Shown: positions 33,625-47,781, counted from the stretch's first letter. The stretch is 64,000 bases of DNA from Adiantum capillus-veneris (GCA_014529385.2 CM043968.1:27657013-27721012), one strand, 5' to 3'. Numbers and translations are program-made. Notes: generated by a model not told the origin, from the sequence alone.

Positions 33625-36176
33625 ACTAACTTATTGAGCTGGCAATGGGCGTAAACCCCCAAACGATAATAAGAGCTCGCCTAGGGGATTACTATCAAAA
33701 TTCTAACCCAAACTAAGCTAGTTGAGGGGGACTAAAACCCCAAAAGATTAAAAAAAACCTAGATGTGTGAGAAGAGTCTGAGATCTTGTACCTTGTTGAA
33801 GAGGAACTCCAACACTAATTAGGTGTTCACAAAAAAGAATTCTGGCAACCATATACAATTTCTTTTTATCCAATATCAAAGAGATAATTTTGAAAATTGA
33901 AGCTAAATTCAACCAATGTAGCACTATTTTCTTCAAAATATAGGCGGCATTTTTCATTTTCATATTCTGCTCAACATGAATTTTTTAACTTCAAAGTGGA
34001 TTGCTGGCTAAGACACATTTTTCTTGAATACTTCCACCACTCCATGTCTCTCACATGATGAAGATTTATTGTAGCTTTTTTGACTTCCACAAAGCCTTTC
34101 ACAAAAGTCCCATAGACAGATTCATAGACTCTACATTACATGGGAATCCCATAAGAGCTTGTATGGAATATCTTGGCATTTTATGAGATAGTTATATAGA
34201 CAATACTTCCACAAAAGGGTAAGAGCTTGTTCACTCTAGTATTGAGGCTAAGCAAGAATTTTGACTTTCTCCAATTGTGTTTTGATTGTATATTGGTGGT
34301 GAGATTTTTGACTATATTGAGATTGCAAGGAATAGCGGGGAACAATTTATAAGTACATAATTATCTATGTTCCTTTATGTAGATTATTGTGGTTATTTCA
34401 AACTCCCTTAGGATATCTAGAAACATCTAGAGACGTGATATTGTGCTTATTTCAGACTCTCCTAGATATGTAGAGACATTAGATATCCCTAGGGCACTTT
34501 CATGTCTAAGGCATAAATGGTACCCTTTGGGTAACCCTCATCTCCGACACTACCGTTGCACCGGACTATATGGGACACATCTATCACAAGGTCTCTAGCT
34601 GGCTTGACAAGCACTTGCATATAGAGCTAATTAGCCCTGCACTTGACTATATGGCAACGGCAATGGTAGTAAGCTACTTATAACTGGCCTCTGTCAAGGA
34701 AGAAGAGGAGGGAAAGAAGAGAAAGAAAGAGGGAGAGAGAGAAGACCCCCCATGGTAGTGTATGTTGTGTCCAAAGAGAGAGATAGAGAGTTTGCCACTA
34801 CTGCTCCAAAAACAAGCTTTCCCAAACATTGCTTCCATGAGATGCTCTCGATCCCCGCCATCGTCTGCAGAAGATGGGGGGGCTCTTGGCCCTCCCATTT
34901 ATTTTTGCACTAAAAGAGATAGCGAGAGCACATGCATCACCAGCCCCTAGAAGATATTTTCCAAGCTTTCTCATGGACAATGGGGAGACTCTTAGCCATC
35001 CTTTTTTTGCACTCAGGGATAGCCAAAGCACATGCACTCACATCGGGCCATCATTTATTTTTAAACTATTTGTGCATTCAACTGACTAGTGGACATGTAA
35101 TATGAGTGCATGTGCATGTTACCCCTATGGGTTTCCAATTGGCAAGATCCCCAATTGCTTTCTAATGGGTGTATGAGTGCATGTGCGCTTGCTATCGCTC
35201 TCAGTGCAAAAAATTTAAAGGGAAGGCCAAGAGCTTTGAATGACCTCATGTTCATCAATAACCGGCAAAACATTTTGTAAAAAATAAGTAAAAATGGTCT
35301 TGTGTTTTTTATAACAGGGACGTTAGAGTTTTATGCATCGTCCATGCGGCGTCCATGTGCCTTGAATAACTTGACATTCATTAGTAGTGGAAAAAACATT
35401 TGTAAAAAATCAGCAAAAATAGCCAAACATTTTTGAAAAAAAAGAGAGTTGGAGCCTGATGGAAGGGCTATAGCCCTCCTTTAAAATTTTAAAAAAAATA
35501 TTCAATTTGTTCATTTTTGTCCATTTTCACGATTTGAAAAATGGCACACTAAGGCCTCCCCATCATCCTCGTGCACACGGATGATGGGGAGGCGCCAACC
35601 CTTCTTTTCTCTCAAAATAATTTGTTTAATTTAACATATTTTTTTCATTTTTACAATCCAAAAAAGGAGAACTTTGGGTACAACTCTAAGTCTGTGATCA
35701 AAATTAAATAAAACATAGGTACAACTATGATCCATTTTTTACAATTAAGATCCATTTTTGCGTGCTTAGCATGTAAATTTGTTACAAATTACCTCACAAA
35801 TAAGCAATTATGTCTAAAATTAATGAAGCAATGCATCTACATAACCAACTCAAAATCTGACTGTAATGATAGAAATCGGTCTTCTTTTTTTTTTTTGGCA
35901 AAACTCACAATTGTGAGTGAATTATATTGATCAACCCAAAAAATTACAAGGTCTTGTCATGCTCGTGTTGAGCCATGACATCATCCAAGGACCAAAATTA
36001 CGGGATAAGGGGGCAGATTGGTAGGGGCTGTCCTGATAGCCGATGTAAGACAATCAGTCTTCTTATGAAAAGCTACGATTTTTTCTATCTTTGAAGAAAT
36101 TGAATCTCACAACCAGGGGTACTTTGGGAATTTTTAAAAATATGAAGGGCATTTTTGGAATTTATGACAAAATAAT
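33625..36176. other. Spacer with small inverted repeats, no gene recognised
   Basis: A 15-bp perfect hairpin (35553-35567 with 35579-35593, GCCTCCCCATCATCC) and a looser inverted pair (about 34904-34942 with 35176-35212, containing TTTTTGCACT and AGCGCACATGCAC-like text) suggest a decayed MITE. A GCCTCCCCATCATCC copy also occurs near 41908, next to another poly-G. T-tracts near 35887 may be the reversed tail of a retroposon; that is weak. Confidence 0.45.
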
Positions 36177-36600
36177 CATTAGGTGAAATTTGGACTCACA
36201 AAGGGTCCCTTTAAGCAGTTTGACTTTACCTCTCTCTACCAAAACGGGTGCATGGATAAATTTTTGCAAACAAACTCCAAAGTTGGCGGAGGTTTGATAG
36301 TTAGAATGTCCTCTTCAAGCTCTATCTACTGATATGTAGCATGCCATGAGATTCCTTATATTTTAGAAGATTCTTTTTTTTTATTCACCTATGATGTGAC
36401 AACTCTGTCGGAATCTAAGTGAATAAAAAAAAAAATCTTGTAAAATATGAGGAATCTCATGGCGTACTAGATAGAGCTTGAAGAGGACATTCTAAATGTC
36501 AAACCTCCACCAACTTTGGATCCATGCGTCCATTTTGGTAGAGAGAGGTAAAGTCAAACTCCTTAACGAGCCCCTTTGTGAGTCCAAATTTCACCTAATG
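36177..36600. mobile_element. Fold-back MITE, copy A
   Basis: 424 bp, ends CATTAGGTGAAATTTGG and its reverse complement. The two halves are reverse complements along almost the whole length, with landmarks such as GACTTTACCTCTCTCTACC, AGAATGTCCTCTTCAAGCTC and CATGAGATTCCT mirrored in the second half. No coding capacity. Two further copies are at 43344-43799 and 46331-46687. Superfamily unassigned. Confidence 0.9.
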
Positions 36601-39600
36601 GGGGGTTTGCCTGTCATTTTCCGTGCTTTCTCTTCCTACAGGAGAGCTTGCTACTCGTCCGTGCTCGTGCAGACAAGCTGCGAGCTCGTGGGCATACATC
36701 TCAGCTTGTCCTGCGCAAGTTTCTGCAAACATCTCAGCTTGTGGGCATGTTTCAGGTTGTGACCGACAACAAAGAAGCTTTGGTCGGCATCGTTTGGCTC
36801 AGATCCACAGGTCACCATTCCTGTGAAGCAAAGCAACTTCGGTCTATACCTCTGTCCAAGATTAATTTGATCTTTCCCTATTTCAAGTTGACATTGGACA
36901 AGCACACAAAGCAAAGCAGCTCTGGTCCGCAGGTCGCCATCGATTCACCACAATCTGGATCAAGGACTTTTGGTTGTTAATGCAAGCAAAGGCAAGTTGG
37001 AGGCCCTCCAACTCCTTGCTTACCCAAAAAAGGAAGATACTCTACTCTTGCTAAGGTCATGGAACACTTCATAGCTCAAATTTTGTTGAATCACCTACCA
37101 GAGTAGTTGTGCACCAAGGTTTCTTTTGACAAAACAACTACCTCTTGGTCAACTCCCTCATCGTTCACACGCACCCTGACGATGGGGAGACTCGAGCATA
37201 CCCTTTTCTTTCTTGGTTGCAAGGAGGTGGGAGCTCAAAAACCTGCCTCAATCTGGTGGCCTCACAGTCTCTTCCATTGGCTTTAATGCATGATCCGAGC
37301 CTTCCTCTTAACGGCAACCCTCTCAGTCACTTCCTCTTGCAACCATGACCTTGGGGCGTGCACGATCAAACTCCCCAACCTCTTGCTTCTTCTTCTCGGC
37401 ACTCAAAGTGTATACCACCCTTGAACTGGCTGCCTGCCTCTCGTGATAATTATGGGAAGCTTCAATTAGCTTTTCCCCCTAGTTGGCAGTGTTTCTTATC
37501 GACTTCCTTCCTCATTCAGGTCTATATTGCATAACCTTTTCCTACACAATCTCCCCGAATATGGCCTTCTCTGTCCCCTTCTACCTCTTGCTCTTCTTCT
37601 TCCCTATTCTAGCATGCTTCTAAATCAGCCCTGCCCTGCTATCCCGTGCCGCCTTCCCAGCTTCTTTTGATCTCATCCATTCTCCCCAGATCAAGATCAG
37701 CCCTGTCCCGTGCCCTGCACTCTCTTCTTCCCTAATTGGATCGCGTGCTCTCTCTTCTCTCTCTTTTGAATACCTCTCTAGATCGCCACCAGCCTGACGA
37801 CCCATGCTGCCCATACTCCTTCCCCTTCTTCTCCCTGCCGCTCCTTCCTTCTTCCCATGGCGGCTCACCCATGATGTGCAGCCCATGCTCGCAATGATTG
37901 CATTAGACTGCTCAAAAGCTTTTCATATTTAAAATGGATATTTTCAGAGTAGAGATAAATCGTGCCAAGAAGAACTTTGACACTTAAAAAACCGAAACTT
38001 GGACACTCGCCCTCATGAGTGCTCTTGAGCGGCGTCCTTCTAACATGCAACCTTGGGGTGCCTTACAATATTTTGACCGCGACAGCTATCTTGGGATGAT
38101 CAAGCTCTTCTCAAGTGTGGGTCGTTTATTTGTTTTCCTTTGGCTTGCTATCTTACCTTGAATAGTGGTTGTTACCACAGATCGTCTTGCAAGATTGCCA
38201 GTTTAACAGAGTCTAATTGAGCAGAGCTCTGGCTCGGGTTGTGAGTAGAGCTTATGATGTATTTTTTTTTGATTGTCTTAATATTATTTCATCACATCTG
38301 TGAGTTTTGAAAAAAAAAAAAGGATTGCCAACTTTATCTTTCCAGTGTTGGACTCTCCGATGTACTGACTGGGAATAATATGGAGTCCAAAACACATGTA
38401 CAATATGTAGAAAGCTATATAGACAAGGAAAAAAAACCATATATACATTGATGCTGCTCCGAAATCACTCCCTTTGTTCCCTTCAACTGTTAGATGCCAG
38501 AAACAATCCTTGCCTTAGTTAAAGGGAAAGCTCTGAGAATCCCAAAGTTGAAGAGCAATACCGGCTTGGACTCCAAACAAATCGAATATCCTCTTTTGGC
38601 TTGTATCTTGAACATAAAATTCCGGCACAAGAACTTGAGCATGCAGACAGTGTGCATACATGCCATGCTATCCACCCAAAGCTCCAAGCCAGATTTTGAG
38701 GAAAACATTGGGATGCTTTGCATAGATGCTATATTGTCCATTTGAACACCAAAAGCTAAGTAGCAAGACCATCCTAAAGCAGAATCACCATCACAACATA
38801 TATCCTGTACAAGAGAGACATTGCCTCGGTCAATTTCTTTGACCTCATGAGTGCCTAGAGTGGTATCTTTTTAACACTGGTTGTTGCATTGCTTGCTCCT
38901 CTCACTCACAAACACTAGATAAGCCTCTCATAGCATTGATCCTATCAAGAGGCTTGTTGATATAAACCTCCTAAGAAGTATCAATGTGGATATCAGGTTT
39001 GTCAAAGCCCCATTCATCAAAGTCCATAGAGATATTATCCTCACCATTGAACTCATTCAATGCTTCTAAATGTGCAAAATGAATGACCAAGTCCTCATCC
39101 ATGACATACACATGTAGGTTAATAGAAATGAAGAGCTCCCCCGTGCCGCATCTTCAATGCTATATGTGCCTAGAACAGTTGAGGGCTAGTTGGCATTGCA
39201 TTCTGGCATACCCAAGGTTATACCTTGATATCAAAGCACCCAAAAATATCATTGGGAGAAAAGAGCCTCTCTAGGACAAGAATACCCCACTTGGCATACA
39301 TATCTACAAGAACATTAGTCCAACACTCAACCGCTTTGCTTGAAACTTGATTGTCAATTAGCTTTTCCTTGTGAAGCACCTCCTACCAGCACATGCATGC
39401 TAAGTGATTGCATTTTTGGAGATGCATGAAGCCTCAATGTTACATCCATTGAAAAGAGTCCATGACTTCCTCGGTTGGCCCTTGCTCAGAATATCATCCC
39501 ATAAGTGTCAAGATTTAAAGTCTTAAAATAGACCCTCAATCTGCATTCTCCAAAAATAGATCAAAGCTTTTGTGACTCAAGCCCTGTTTTCATATCCAAG

Positions 39601-41877
39601 AGATGACATCTTGCTTATCAACAGTCTTTGTGCTTTCAACATCTCCCACAATGATACATTCTAAAAGAACTCATTCTAGTTATATTTTTTTTTTTCTATT
39701 AGCAACCTTTGACGAGAAACTTCCCATAAATTAATTTGTCCACGTCATTGAATTACGTCTTGATAAATGATGCATGCACCTAAGTTGTAGCAAGCACATG
39801 TGAAGCCCTTTGGTAGAGAGACGCTTCCTTTTTACATCGGACAATATGTTTGCCACTTGCATGCAATTACCTTCACACCCGCCATCAATCATCCAAGTGT
39901 AGTGCTCTTCCTGTATTGCATGTCCTATTGTTTTCCCTGATGTTATCAAAACATATGTGGCCTTATCCACTATGCCTCAATTACTTTATACATTGAGAAC
40001 ATTGACAAAAGTAATTGCAAATCAGTGGAATGTCTTTGTGTTGAATTTGCACAATCTAATGTAGAATTTTCACGTACCACACTATATTTGAAGATATTAT
40101 TATTGTACTATGAGCGTCAAAAAACTCAAAAATAATGTTTCAATTGCAAAAGCTCAAAAATGAAAGCTCACAAATATAAAATCCCCAATGGACTATAGAT
40201 GTAAAGATTGATGTAGACCTCTCAAAAATAGAAATTCAATTTTTTATTACTTTTGTCCAGAAATAGTAAGTTTTGATCAGCTTGCACCTATCTAGAAATG
40301 ATCGTCTTGCCATAGTTTATCTTGTCATTAATTTTCATACAAATAGGTACCTTCTCTAAAAGTAGCAGATGCATACGTCTATCGTGTCACCTTGTTATCC
40401 ACACAAGCTCATCTCTTAAAATCAATAATTGGAATTGAATTCAAATAAGCTAAAATCACTCAATTCAATTAGTCTCTATCGTAATTCTAATAGAATTCAA
40501 TTCATAATTGGAAGGTATGTATGTGTATGCCTGGGCATGGACATGTATATTCATGTGTATGCATGACCATGGATGTCCATAACATGACACATAGCCATGG
40601 ATCCATTACTTTTTTGAAAGAATGGTTATGCCTGTTGGATACTCCAATACCAAGGGCAAAAATTTACCTCCTAGGTTATCACTTTTCTCTCAAGAAAATA
40701 TGGAGAGTACATGGTATTCTCATTCTGCACATTAATCCACTCTCTAGTGAATATTGGGGTTGCATCCAACTACGGATCCTCTATGCAATAGAAAATCCAT
40801 CTACACAAAGTTTTAAGCACCATTGTAAGCACATGCAAATAGAATTAAATAGAATCACAAACGTTCTGTGTTGGTCCTCTTCTTTCAACTTAGCCTCATG
40901 TTAAATCCCCTGTCACCTATCTCTAATGCTCCCACTACCATCATGTACATAAAGTCAAGGCTTATCCACTACATAAAGAGCTTTTGATACACTCAATAGA
41001 CAATCAAGTAAAGAAGGAGAGGGTCCTCGTTCTCATGCGACTCTTGCCCAAAAAACCCTTTTGAAGCTATAGTTTTATATTAGTAGGCCAACCAAGTAAA
41101 AATAAGATACGATCAAGACGACAACTTGTTTGTGAGTGCACAGATGATAAGGGTGCTCCTTCCCCCATTTTCTTGTGAACATGTCACTGCTACGAGCTAG
41201 TGTCCACACCATCGATGAAACTCATCTGAGTGACAGGAGAGAAGGGTGTAGAAGAGGAAAGAATCTGGAGCAAGGGCATCCCTTTGCATCTTGTTAAAGC
41301 AGCCATGTCAAACATAGCCCAAAGCTTCCTTGCCATAGCCATGTGAATCTTGCAATCAACATGTTCCAAATGAAGACGTTCTAGATAGAAATCCATGTAA
41401 GAACTTCTTGTGCTTTTGAACTCCATCACACTTTTCTTTCGTGTGTCAGAGTAGGACATTGCAAAAACCCCATGCTACCCCACTTGTGTGCACAATATAG
41501 GTCACAATAAATTCAAATATAGATAGAGTCTCTTTATTAATATAAATTGAGAAACCAAATTCTCTTTACATTTTGTTTTAACTAGCTAACAAATATTTTC
41601 AACAAATTGATTTACATACTATCAAAAACTATTTTTGGGTATGTAAACAATCAAAATATCCAAAAATTTGAAAAAACAATAGGTGTGAGAGCTCCCTGGT
41701 CATCCGCGTGCAAGCCAATGATTGGTAGGCTTCTATATCCTTTTTCCCCCCAAAAATTTAGATTTTATACATGCTTATTGGACCTTAATAGAGCCTGTGC
41801 ATTCCTTTTTTTTTTAAAAAAAATCGATTCATATCTTCCAATGGGCCCCAATGGATCTTTTGCATTAGAAAAAAAAA
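36601..41877. other. Long stretch without recognised gene
   Basis: Both strands hold only short open frames without motifs. 37330-37860 is pyrimidine-rich. A/T-run-bounded segments near 38260-38325 resemble retroposon tails. The piece near 40190-40250 matches 14250-14300 (dispersed repeat). This could be decayed transposon sequence; I see no support for a gene. Confidence 0.45.
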
Positions 41878-41898
41878 GGGGGGGGGGGGGGGGGGGGG
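41878..41898. repeat. Poly-G tract, 21 G
   Basis: Uninterrupted G run after an A run, next to a GCCTCCCCATCATCC copy and the end of the truncated gypsy LTR. Confidence 0.95.
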
Positions 41899-41924
41899 AC
41901 AGCTAGAGCCTCCCCATCATCCGT

Positions 41925-43864
41925 CTAATGAAATTGGCCTATTAACTTGAGAGTAGCAAAAAAGAGAGAGAGTACTTTTGTGAAATTACTTTGTGAGCAT
42001 AGCGGCTGAACATAATTGATGGTAGCAACATAAACATAGCATTTAGTTAACTTGGCATGAACAATACTTTTGCAAGAGAGAGAGTTTAGAGAACATGACA
42101 ACAGTTGAGGACCGGATTTATGTGAAGTCGGTCCCCCCTCCAATAGGCATTTGTATTATGATTTCTCCCATCAAGACTTGTTACAATACAATCTTTGTGT
42201 TCCTTGTGACCTAGGTGATGCAATGAAGGTGGAATGTTTCATGCATCACGAGCATAATATAAAGTTTGAGGAAAGCATTAACTATCCCAAGCCTCAGTCC
42301 CAAGACCTTTAACACCTTCAAAGGTGGAGAGAGCTAGCAGGGAATGAGGGTAGGGAAGAGGAAGAAGCATCATTTCATAGGAGAAGAAATTAGTTCCTCA
42401 CTTATCATCACTCTTCTTGCTAGCATACATAATAGCATAGTAATGAAGATGGAAAGCTTAATCATTCATGGCTCTTGGTGTAATTTGCACTCCATAGCCA
42501 AGAGTGTTGGTGTAGGCTCTCAACCTCTCTACTTGCTGGGAGAAGGAGAGGGATCTCTTGCACTTTTCACTTCACACAAAGAGAGTGTGTGTGAGTGTGT
42601 GTGGGAGAACATACCCCCTAATCAAGCCCCCTACTTGCTTTGGTCAACCCCCCCATGTAGCTCATGCTTGAAGCTCATTGGACCCCTCCAAGCCTAGCCA
42701 ATCATAAGCAGGAGTCATACCAAGCAGCAAGGGTAGCCTTGGGACAAGTGTCCCCCTTTCCCCTTTGAGAGAGAGGACTTGATAAATGCAAAATCAATTA
42801 ATTAAATCTCCTAAATTGTCATTGGACCCCTTGGGTGGCCAACCAATAGGCTTCAAGCACACCAAGAGGGAAACATGAGGAGCAACTTGACAAGTGTCCC
42901 TTTTGCTTTCTTTGTACAAAGCATGCCTTGTGTGAGTGTGTGTGTTCTCTCTCATCTCCCCTCTTCTAGGGCTCGCCCCCTCTTGTAGGGATTCAATCTT
43001 GATTTTTGCACACCTCTAGCCACTCAACCTTGGGCCTAGTTCTCACCACAAGATTGGCCCTTAAGCCCCTCAAGCTTGGGCTAGGTTCTCACCTCAAGTA
43101 TAGCCATAACATCTCAAGCATGACAAGCACCTCAAGCATCTCAATCATCAAGCACCTCAAGCATCTCAGTTATCAGGCTCCTCAAGCACCTTAAGCACCT
43201 TAGTCATTAAGCACGACAAGCACCTCAAGCACCTTAAGCTTGGGCCGGGTTCCCACCTCAATCTCAGCCCTAGCTTACCTAAGGTCAAAGGACTTTTACA
43301 CTAATTATTGGAGGTTTTCATTGAAGCTAACCCTAAGGTCTTACATTAGGTGAAATTTGGACTCACAAAGGGGGCCTTTTTAAGGAGTTTGATTTTACCT
43401 CTCTCTACTAAAACGGGCGCATGGATAAATTTTTGCAAACAAACTCCAAATCTGGCGGAGGTTTTCCAGTTAGAATGTCCTCTTTAAGCTCTATCTACTG
43501 ATATATAGCACGCCATGAGATTCCTCATATTTTAGAAGATTGTTTTTTTGATTCACCTATATGTGACAACTCTGTTGGAATCTAAGTGAATCAAAAAAAG
43601 AATCTTCTAAAAAATGAGGAATCTCATGGCGTGCTATATATCAGTAGTAGATAGAGCTTAAAGAGGACATTCTAACTGTCAAACCTTCACCAACTTTGGA
43701 GTTTGTTTGCAAAAATTTATCCATGCGCTCATTTTGGTAGAGAGAAGTAAAGTCAAACTCCTTAAAGGGCCCCTTTGTGAGTCCAAATTTCACCTAATGT
43801 GCTCCATTGGTTAGCCTTGCTCTTTGATAGACCATCTCTCATTTGGGCCCCTTTACCATTGGCC
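41925..43864 (-). mobile_element. Truncated gypsy A LTR in reverse orientation, interrupted by a MITE
   Basis: Read on the minus strand it matches the gypsy A LTR from the GGGCCAATGGTAAAGGGGCC block through the TGCTTGAGGTGCTTG repeats to the AATAGGCCAATT end, but lacks the first about 150 bp of the LTR. The MITE at 43344-43799 splits it between GGTCTTA and TGCTCC; the intact LTRs have these two joined. No internal retroelement sequence is attached, so it is a solo or truncated LTR, more diverged than the pair at 15-20 kb. Confidence 0.9.
43344..43799. mobile_element. Fold-back MITE, copy B, nested in gypsy LTR
   Basis: 456 bp with mirrored halves and ends CATTAGGTGAAATTTGG and its reverse complement. 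Its borders are fixed by comparison with the uninterrupted LTRs near 15.5 and 19.3 kb: exactly this segment is absent there. No target duplication is visible, so any duplication was short or was lost. Confidence 0.92.
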
Positions 43865-44123
43865 CCGTTGGAGAGGGGGAAAGGGGAACACACCTAGCAC
43901 ACAACACCATGCCTCGTTATAGCCTAGGGTATACACAGTGCCCCAATCCACTAGAGTTCACCTTCAAAACTCAACACTATTCGCAAGCAAACCACTACTT
44001 GCACATGACCATACGCATACACGCCTTGCAATGCACCAAATAGACCCTATCATTCTGCTCTGCCCAATTCACAGCCTTTCACACGCACAACCTCTCTCTA
44101 GCTCTCTTTGCATGGCAAACCTC

Positions 44124-44144
44124 GGGGGGGGGGGGGGGGGGGGG
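44124..44144. repeat. Poly-G tract, 21 G
   Basis: Uninterrupted G run; flanking frames with poly-Gly or poly-Pro are artefacts. Confidence 0.95.
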
Positions 44145-44607
44145 AACACATGCCAACACACGTTTGGAAACACATGCACACAAGCAGAGAAAATAAGGGG
44201 GAGGGGGGAATGACGCCAAGAGACACCAATTATAGTTTTTTCTTGCATATACATACTCCCGTTTACAATCCGCACACTGCTGGCACAACCGTCAGCAAAA
44301 AAACAATGGCCAAAACACCCTCTGGCAACAAAGCATAATGGCAAAAGGCCACACTGGCCAAAGCCCCTCAAAATTCACATTTACATCCTTTTATAGGGAT
44401 GGCTAATTCCAGAAAAAGAAAAAATGTGAGCTCTCGAGCTTGTACAATCATCTTTTATCTTGCATTAGTAATTTTTTCCTTGCATACACTTGGTCTATTT
44501 CCCCTTTTAGAAACACTTGCATGGTGCACCTCCCTTTGTCCTTTACCTCTTGTCCGCCTAGCTCAGCCGCCCCTTTACTCTTTTGAGCTTTCCCTTTGGG
44601 CCTCTTT

Positions 44608-44610
<3 letters not shown>

Positions 44611-44704
<94 letters not shown>
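44611..44704. repeat. (CT)n microsatellite, 94 bp
   Basis: Pure CT array. Confidence 0.95.
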
Positions 44705-44706
<2 letters not shown>

Positions 44707-46330
44707 ACTGGCGTGGGACTGCCCTCCTTCTCCATCTCTACCTCTTATTTGACTGCAGGACTTCCCCTTACCCGGTCTTGGGCCCATACTCTCTTAGACC
44801 CTCACTCTTACCTCATGGGATGCACCCCTGTCTATGCTCAGGACCATTATCGATATCTCTAGTGGTGCCCTGGTCTTTGCTTCAAAAGGTTGGAGGTGTG
44901 TGAACCCGGCCCGCCGCGGGTGCATCATGCCACATCATCATCCCGACCACCGACCTCCCACATGCGGACGTGAGCCACTGGCACTGCCCCTCGCCGATCG
45001 CCGCTGCCAAAACAAGCCACTTCAGCCCCCTCGTGCCACCACGCAGAGTTGCAAGTGCCACCACACATTGCCACAGAGCTACAAGCACCACCACACATCC
45101 CTACAAGTGGCCCTCCATTGCCATGACAAGGGAGCCCTCACTTCCCAGCTCCACACCCCAATGAAGTCCTCCATTTTGGACTTATACCCCAATCAGTAGA
45201 CTCTGCTTTGCGCATGTGGGTCAATGCCATGACACGTGGAGTGCTACAGGAGATTCCCCCCTTCAAGGGTGTATAAAACCTCTCAAATAACTATTGCATC
45301 TCGATTTTTCCCCCCCCCAGGCCTTGCATGGCTCATAATTGTCTCCTCACACACCTGGCGGCCAAAGCCACTGCTCCTAGCTAAAAGGTCCCATTGTCGA
45401 TTTTGGATCACGAAGACTCCACTGCACTTTGGGGCTCTCAGGACCACAAACGGAGGCTGTGGAAAAACTTTTGCCACTCTCCTCCTTAACATGAGCTCCC
45501 AGCTTCATCCCGCGGTGTCCTACTGATGGATCATTCGATTGACGTACCATCAATTTGTGCTATCTTCACATGATATCCTCCATCTTCTAGAACCTTGTGG
45601 AGGCTTAAAAGACGCTAGATGGCATGATTCCCCATGCGGTCGAGTGGGCACTAATCCGGCCCGTGGTAAAACTTCAAATGGCCATATCATCCAGCAATAC
45701 ATAGCTCAGATCTGCAATCTAAAAAGAGACGCATGCTCCATAAATTGAGCACTACGCATCTATACATTGACATCCACTTGGCCACCTGTCCCCAACTATC
45801 TTGTGCAGCGAGGATCTGCAATGCACTACACCTTCAAACTCAAATATCTTAGGCTTCGTAGCTCTGTTTGATGAGCCATCTAGACTTGCTCCTTCAACAC
45901 TTCAAACCCTAAATTTCTAAGCCCAAAGATTGCACCTTGAACCAGCTCCTTCGCCTAGTCTCCAAATTAGCCCCTCTTCTGGAGCCTTTCTTGGCCTATA
46001 AACCGCATCAACCATACATATCCGCTGCTACTTGTCTGCCCATGATCTTTGTAGCTGTTCTAGACCTTTTCCATGCTTCTACTAGCATGCACACACGTGC
46101 CCATGCCATTTCTATGGTCGACCTACTTTGGCTGCACCATCATTACCCACCCCCTAGTTGAGCATTTATTCTCAACCAAAAAAGAGCTTTATTCCAATTC
46201 TAACTGCAAAACTTGGCACATACTATGAGAAAACTCAAAGTGTATATACATAATCTTATTGAAGCCTAGTGCCAAAACTTCAAGTGGGTTGCTCCACCCC
46301 CTGCATCACATAGCTTCCAAACACCTACCA

Positions 46331-46687
46331 TCATGAAAATTTGGACTCACAAAGGGGCCTTATAAGGAGTTTGACTTCCTCTCTCGTGTCCAAAATGGGC
46401 GTGCGGTAAATTTTTTTGCAAATCAACTTTAAACTTGGCAGAGATTTGGCAATTAGAATCTACTCTTCAAGATCTTTCTATTGATATATAGCACGCCACG
46501 AGGTTCCTCATATTTTGAAAGATTTTATTTTTGATTCTCTTGTGATGGATTCTAGATGGAGTTGTCACATCACAAAAGAATCAAAAATAGAATCTCTTGT
46601 GATGGATTCTAGATGGAGTTGTCACATCACAAAAGAATCAAAAATAGAATCTTTCAAAATATGAGGAATCTCATGGCGTGCTATATA
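46331..46687. mobile_element. Fold-back MITE, copy C, cut by CACTA insertion
   Basis: Matches the other two copies (AATTTGGACTCACAAAGGGGCC, then AGCACGCCACGAGGTTCCTC) and has an internal duplication of about 60 bp around TTGTGATGGATTCTAGATGGAGTTG. The second half stops at GTGCTATATA, where the CACTA terminus begins; in copy B the sequence continues into the rest of the MITE. Confidence 0.88.
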
Positions 46688-46870
46688 CACTATAACAAAA
46701 AAAGGTGTTACAGACGTATATAGCGACGCTTAACGTCGCTATATGCGTCCCTGTGAAACTATCGCAAAGAGCGTCGATATAGGCGTGGAAAGGGTTTATT
46801 GGCGACGCAGATAGTGACGCGTATATAGACGCTTATATAGACGCAGATAGCGACGCGGATATCGACGACC
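46688..46870. repeat. CACTA terminus and subterminal repeats
   Basis: After the CACTA end, motifs of TATAGCGACGC and their reverse complements (GCGTCGCTATA, ATAGACGCAGATAGCGACGC) recur about every 12-25 bp. Such arrays bind the TNPA-type protein in known CACTA elements. Confidence 0.85.
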
Positions 46871-47781
46871 ATAACAGAAAAAAAAAATCTTGGGCAGAGG
46901 ACAGGTAGCCTGGCCTGTGCCCAGTGAAAAGATGGAAACAGCCACCACAGCCAAACTTCCTGCCCTCTGCCCAAGAAAGCGAGCAGCACCAAAATCAACC
47001 GTGCTCCCGTAGAAATTTTGACAGAGTTCCCTTCGTTTTTACATAAACTTTTCAGAAAAAAAATATCATGTATATACCTCCTACATGCTATCCATGTAGG
47101 ATCTCACATGAGATTTAAGGCCAATGACCATAACGAACCATAACCATAACTTAAAACCATAACCAACCAATATAACCACTTTGATCATAACCAGAAACAA
47201 AATTAACAATAACCATAAGAATAACCAGAAAGTTAAACATAACCATAAACAAAACCTGAACCATAACTATGTCTATACAAGAATAGGAGAAATAACCATG
47301 TCTATACAATGACAATGACAATAACCATAACCATAAAGAAAACAATAACTGTCTGAACAATAATCATAACCATATATATATATATGTCTATACAAAAGGA
47401 GACACAGAAGCGTGTCTGTGTCTCACAAAGCATATATATGAAATCCGGTCCACTAATGACTAGGCGTCACAACTTGCACATAGGACAACTCACAAAATTA
47501 GTATTGATATTACTTCACATATACTTACTTAATTAAATCAACTCACACATATTAACGTCTCACCTCAAGCGATCAGCGAGACTGTAAGGCCGCCCAGTCT
47601 ACAGGCTCTCCTAAAGCATCAAGATCATTCAATACTTCATAGATGCCTCTGCGATATCCATTTGACTCCTCCTGACGTGTGGGGACTCGATGCATCGAAA
47701 GATTCTGCATTTATACAAAAATTAGAGTAATAAGAATACATGATTCGTCGCGTTTTAAAAAACGCCATAGTTAAGATTGGA
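46871..47781. other. CACTA internal noncoding stretch with CATAACC-rich tract
   Basis: From about 47125 to 47375 the sequence is a degenerate CCATAA/AACCATAACC repeat, then a short TATATATA run. No coding motif. Confidence 0.6.

Larger units (their letters stand above)
43865..46330. other. Stretch without recognised gene
   Basis: Contains a 21-G run (44124-44144) and a long CT array. 44740-45740 is more GC-rich than its surroundings, with open frames of up to about 120 codons but no motif, and may be part of an unidentified element. Confidence 0.4.

Noticed and set aside
34674..35089. Overlapping frames on both strands
   Set aside because: Biased Ser/Pro/Arg composition from imperfect inverted repeats; no splice or domain support.
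44834..45526. GC-richer open frames of about 96-121 codons
   Set aside because: No recognisable motif, no consistent strand and no plausible splice structure; left as unannotated.
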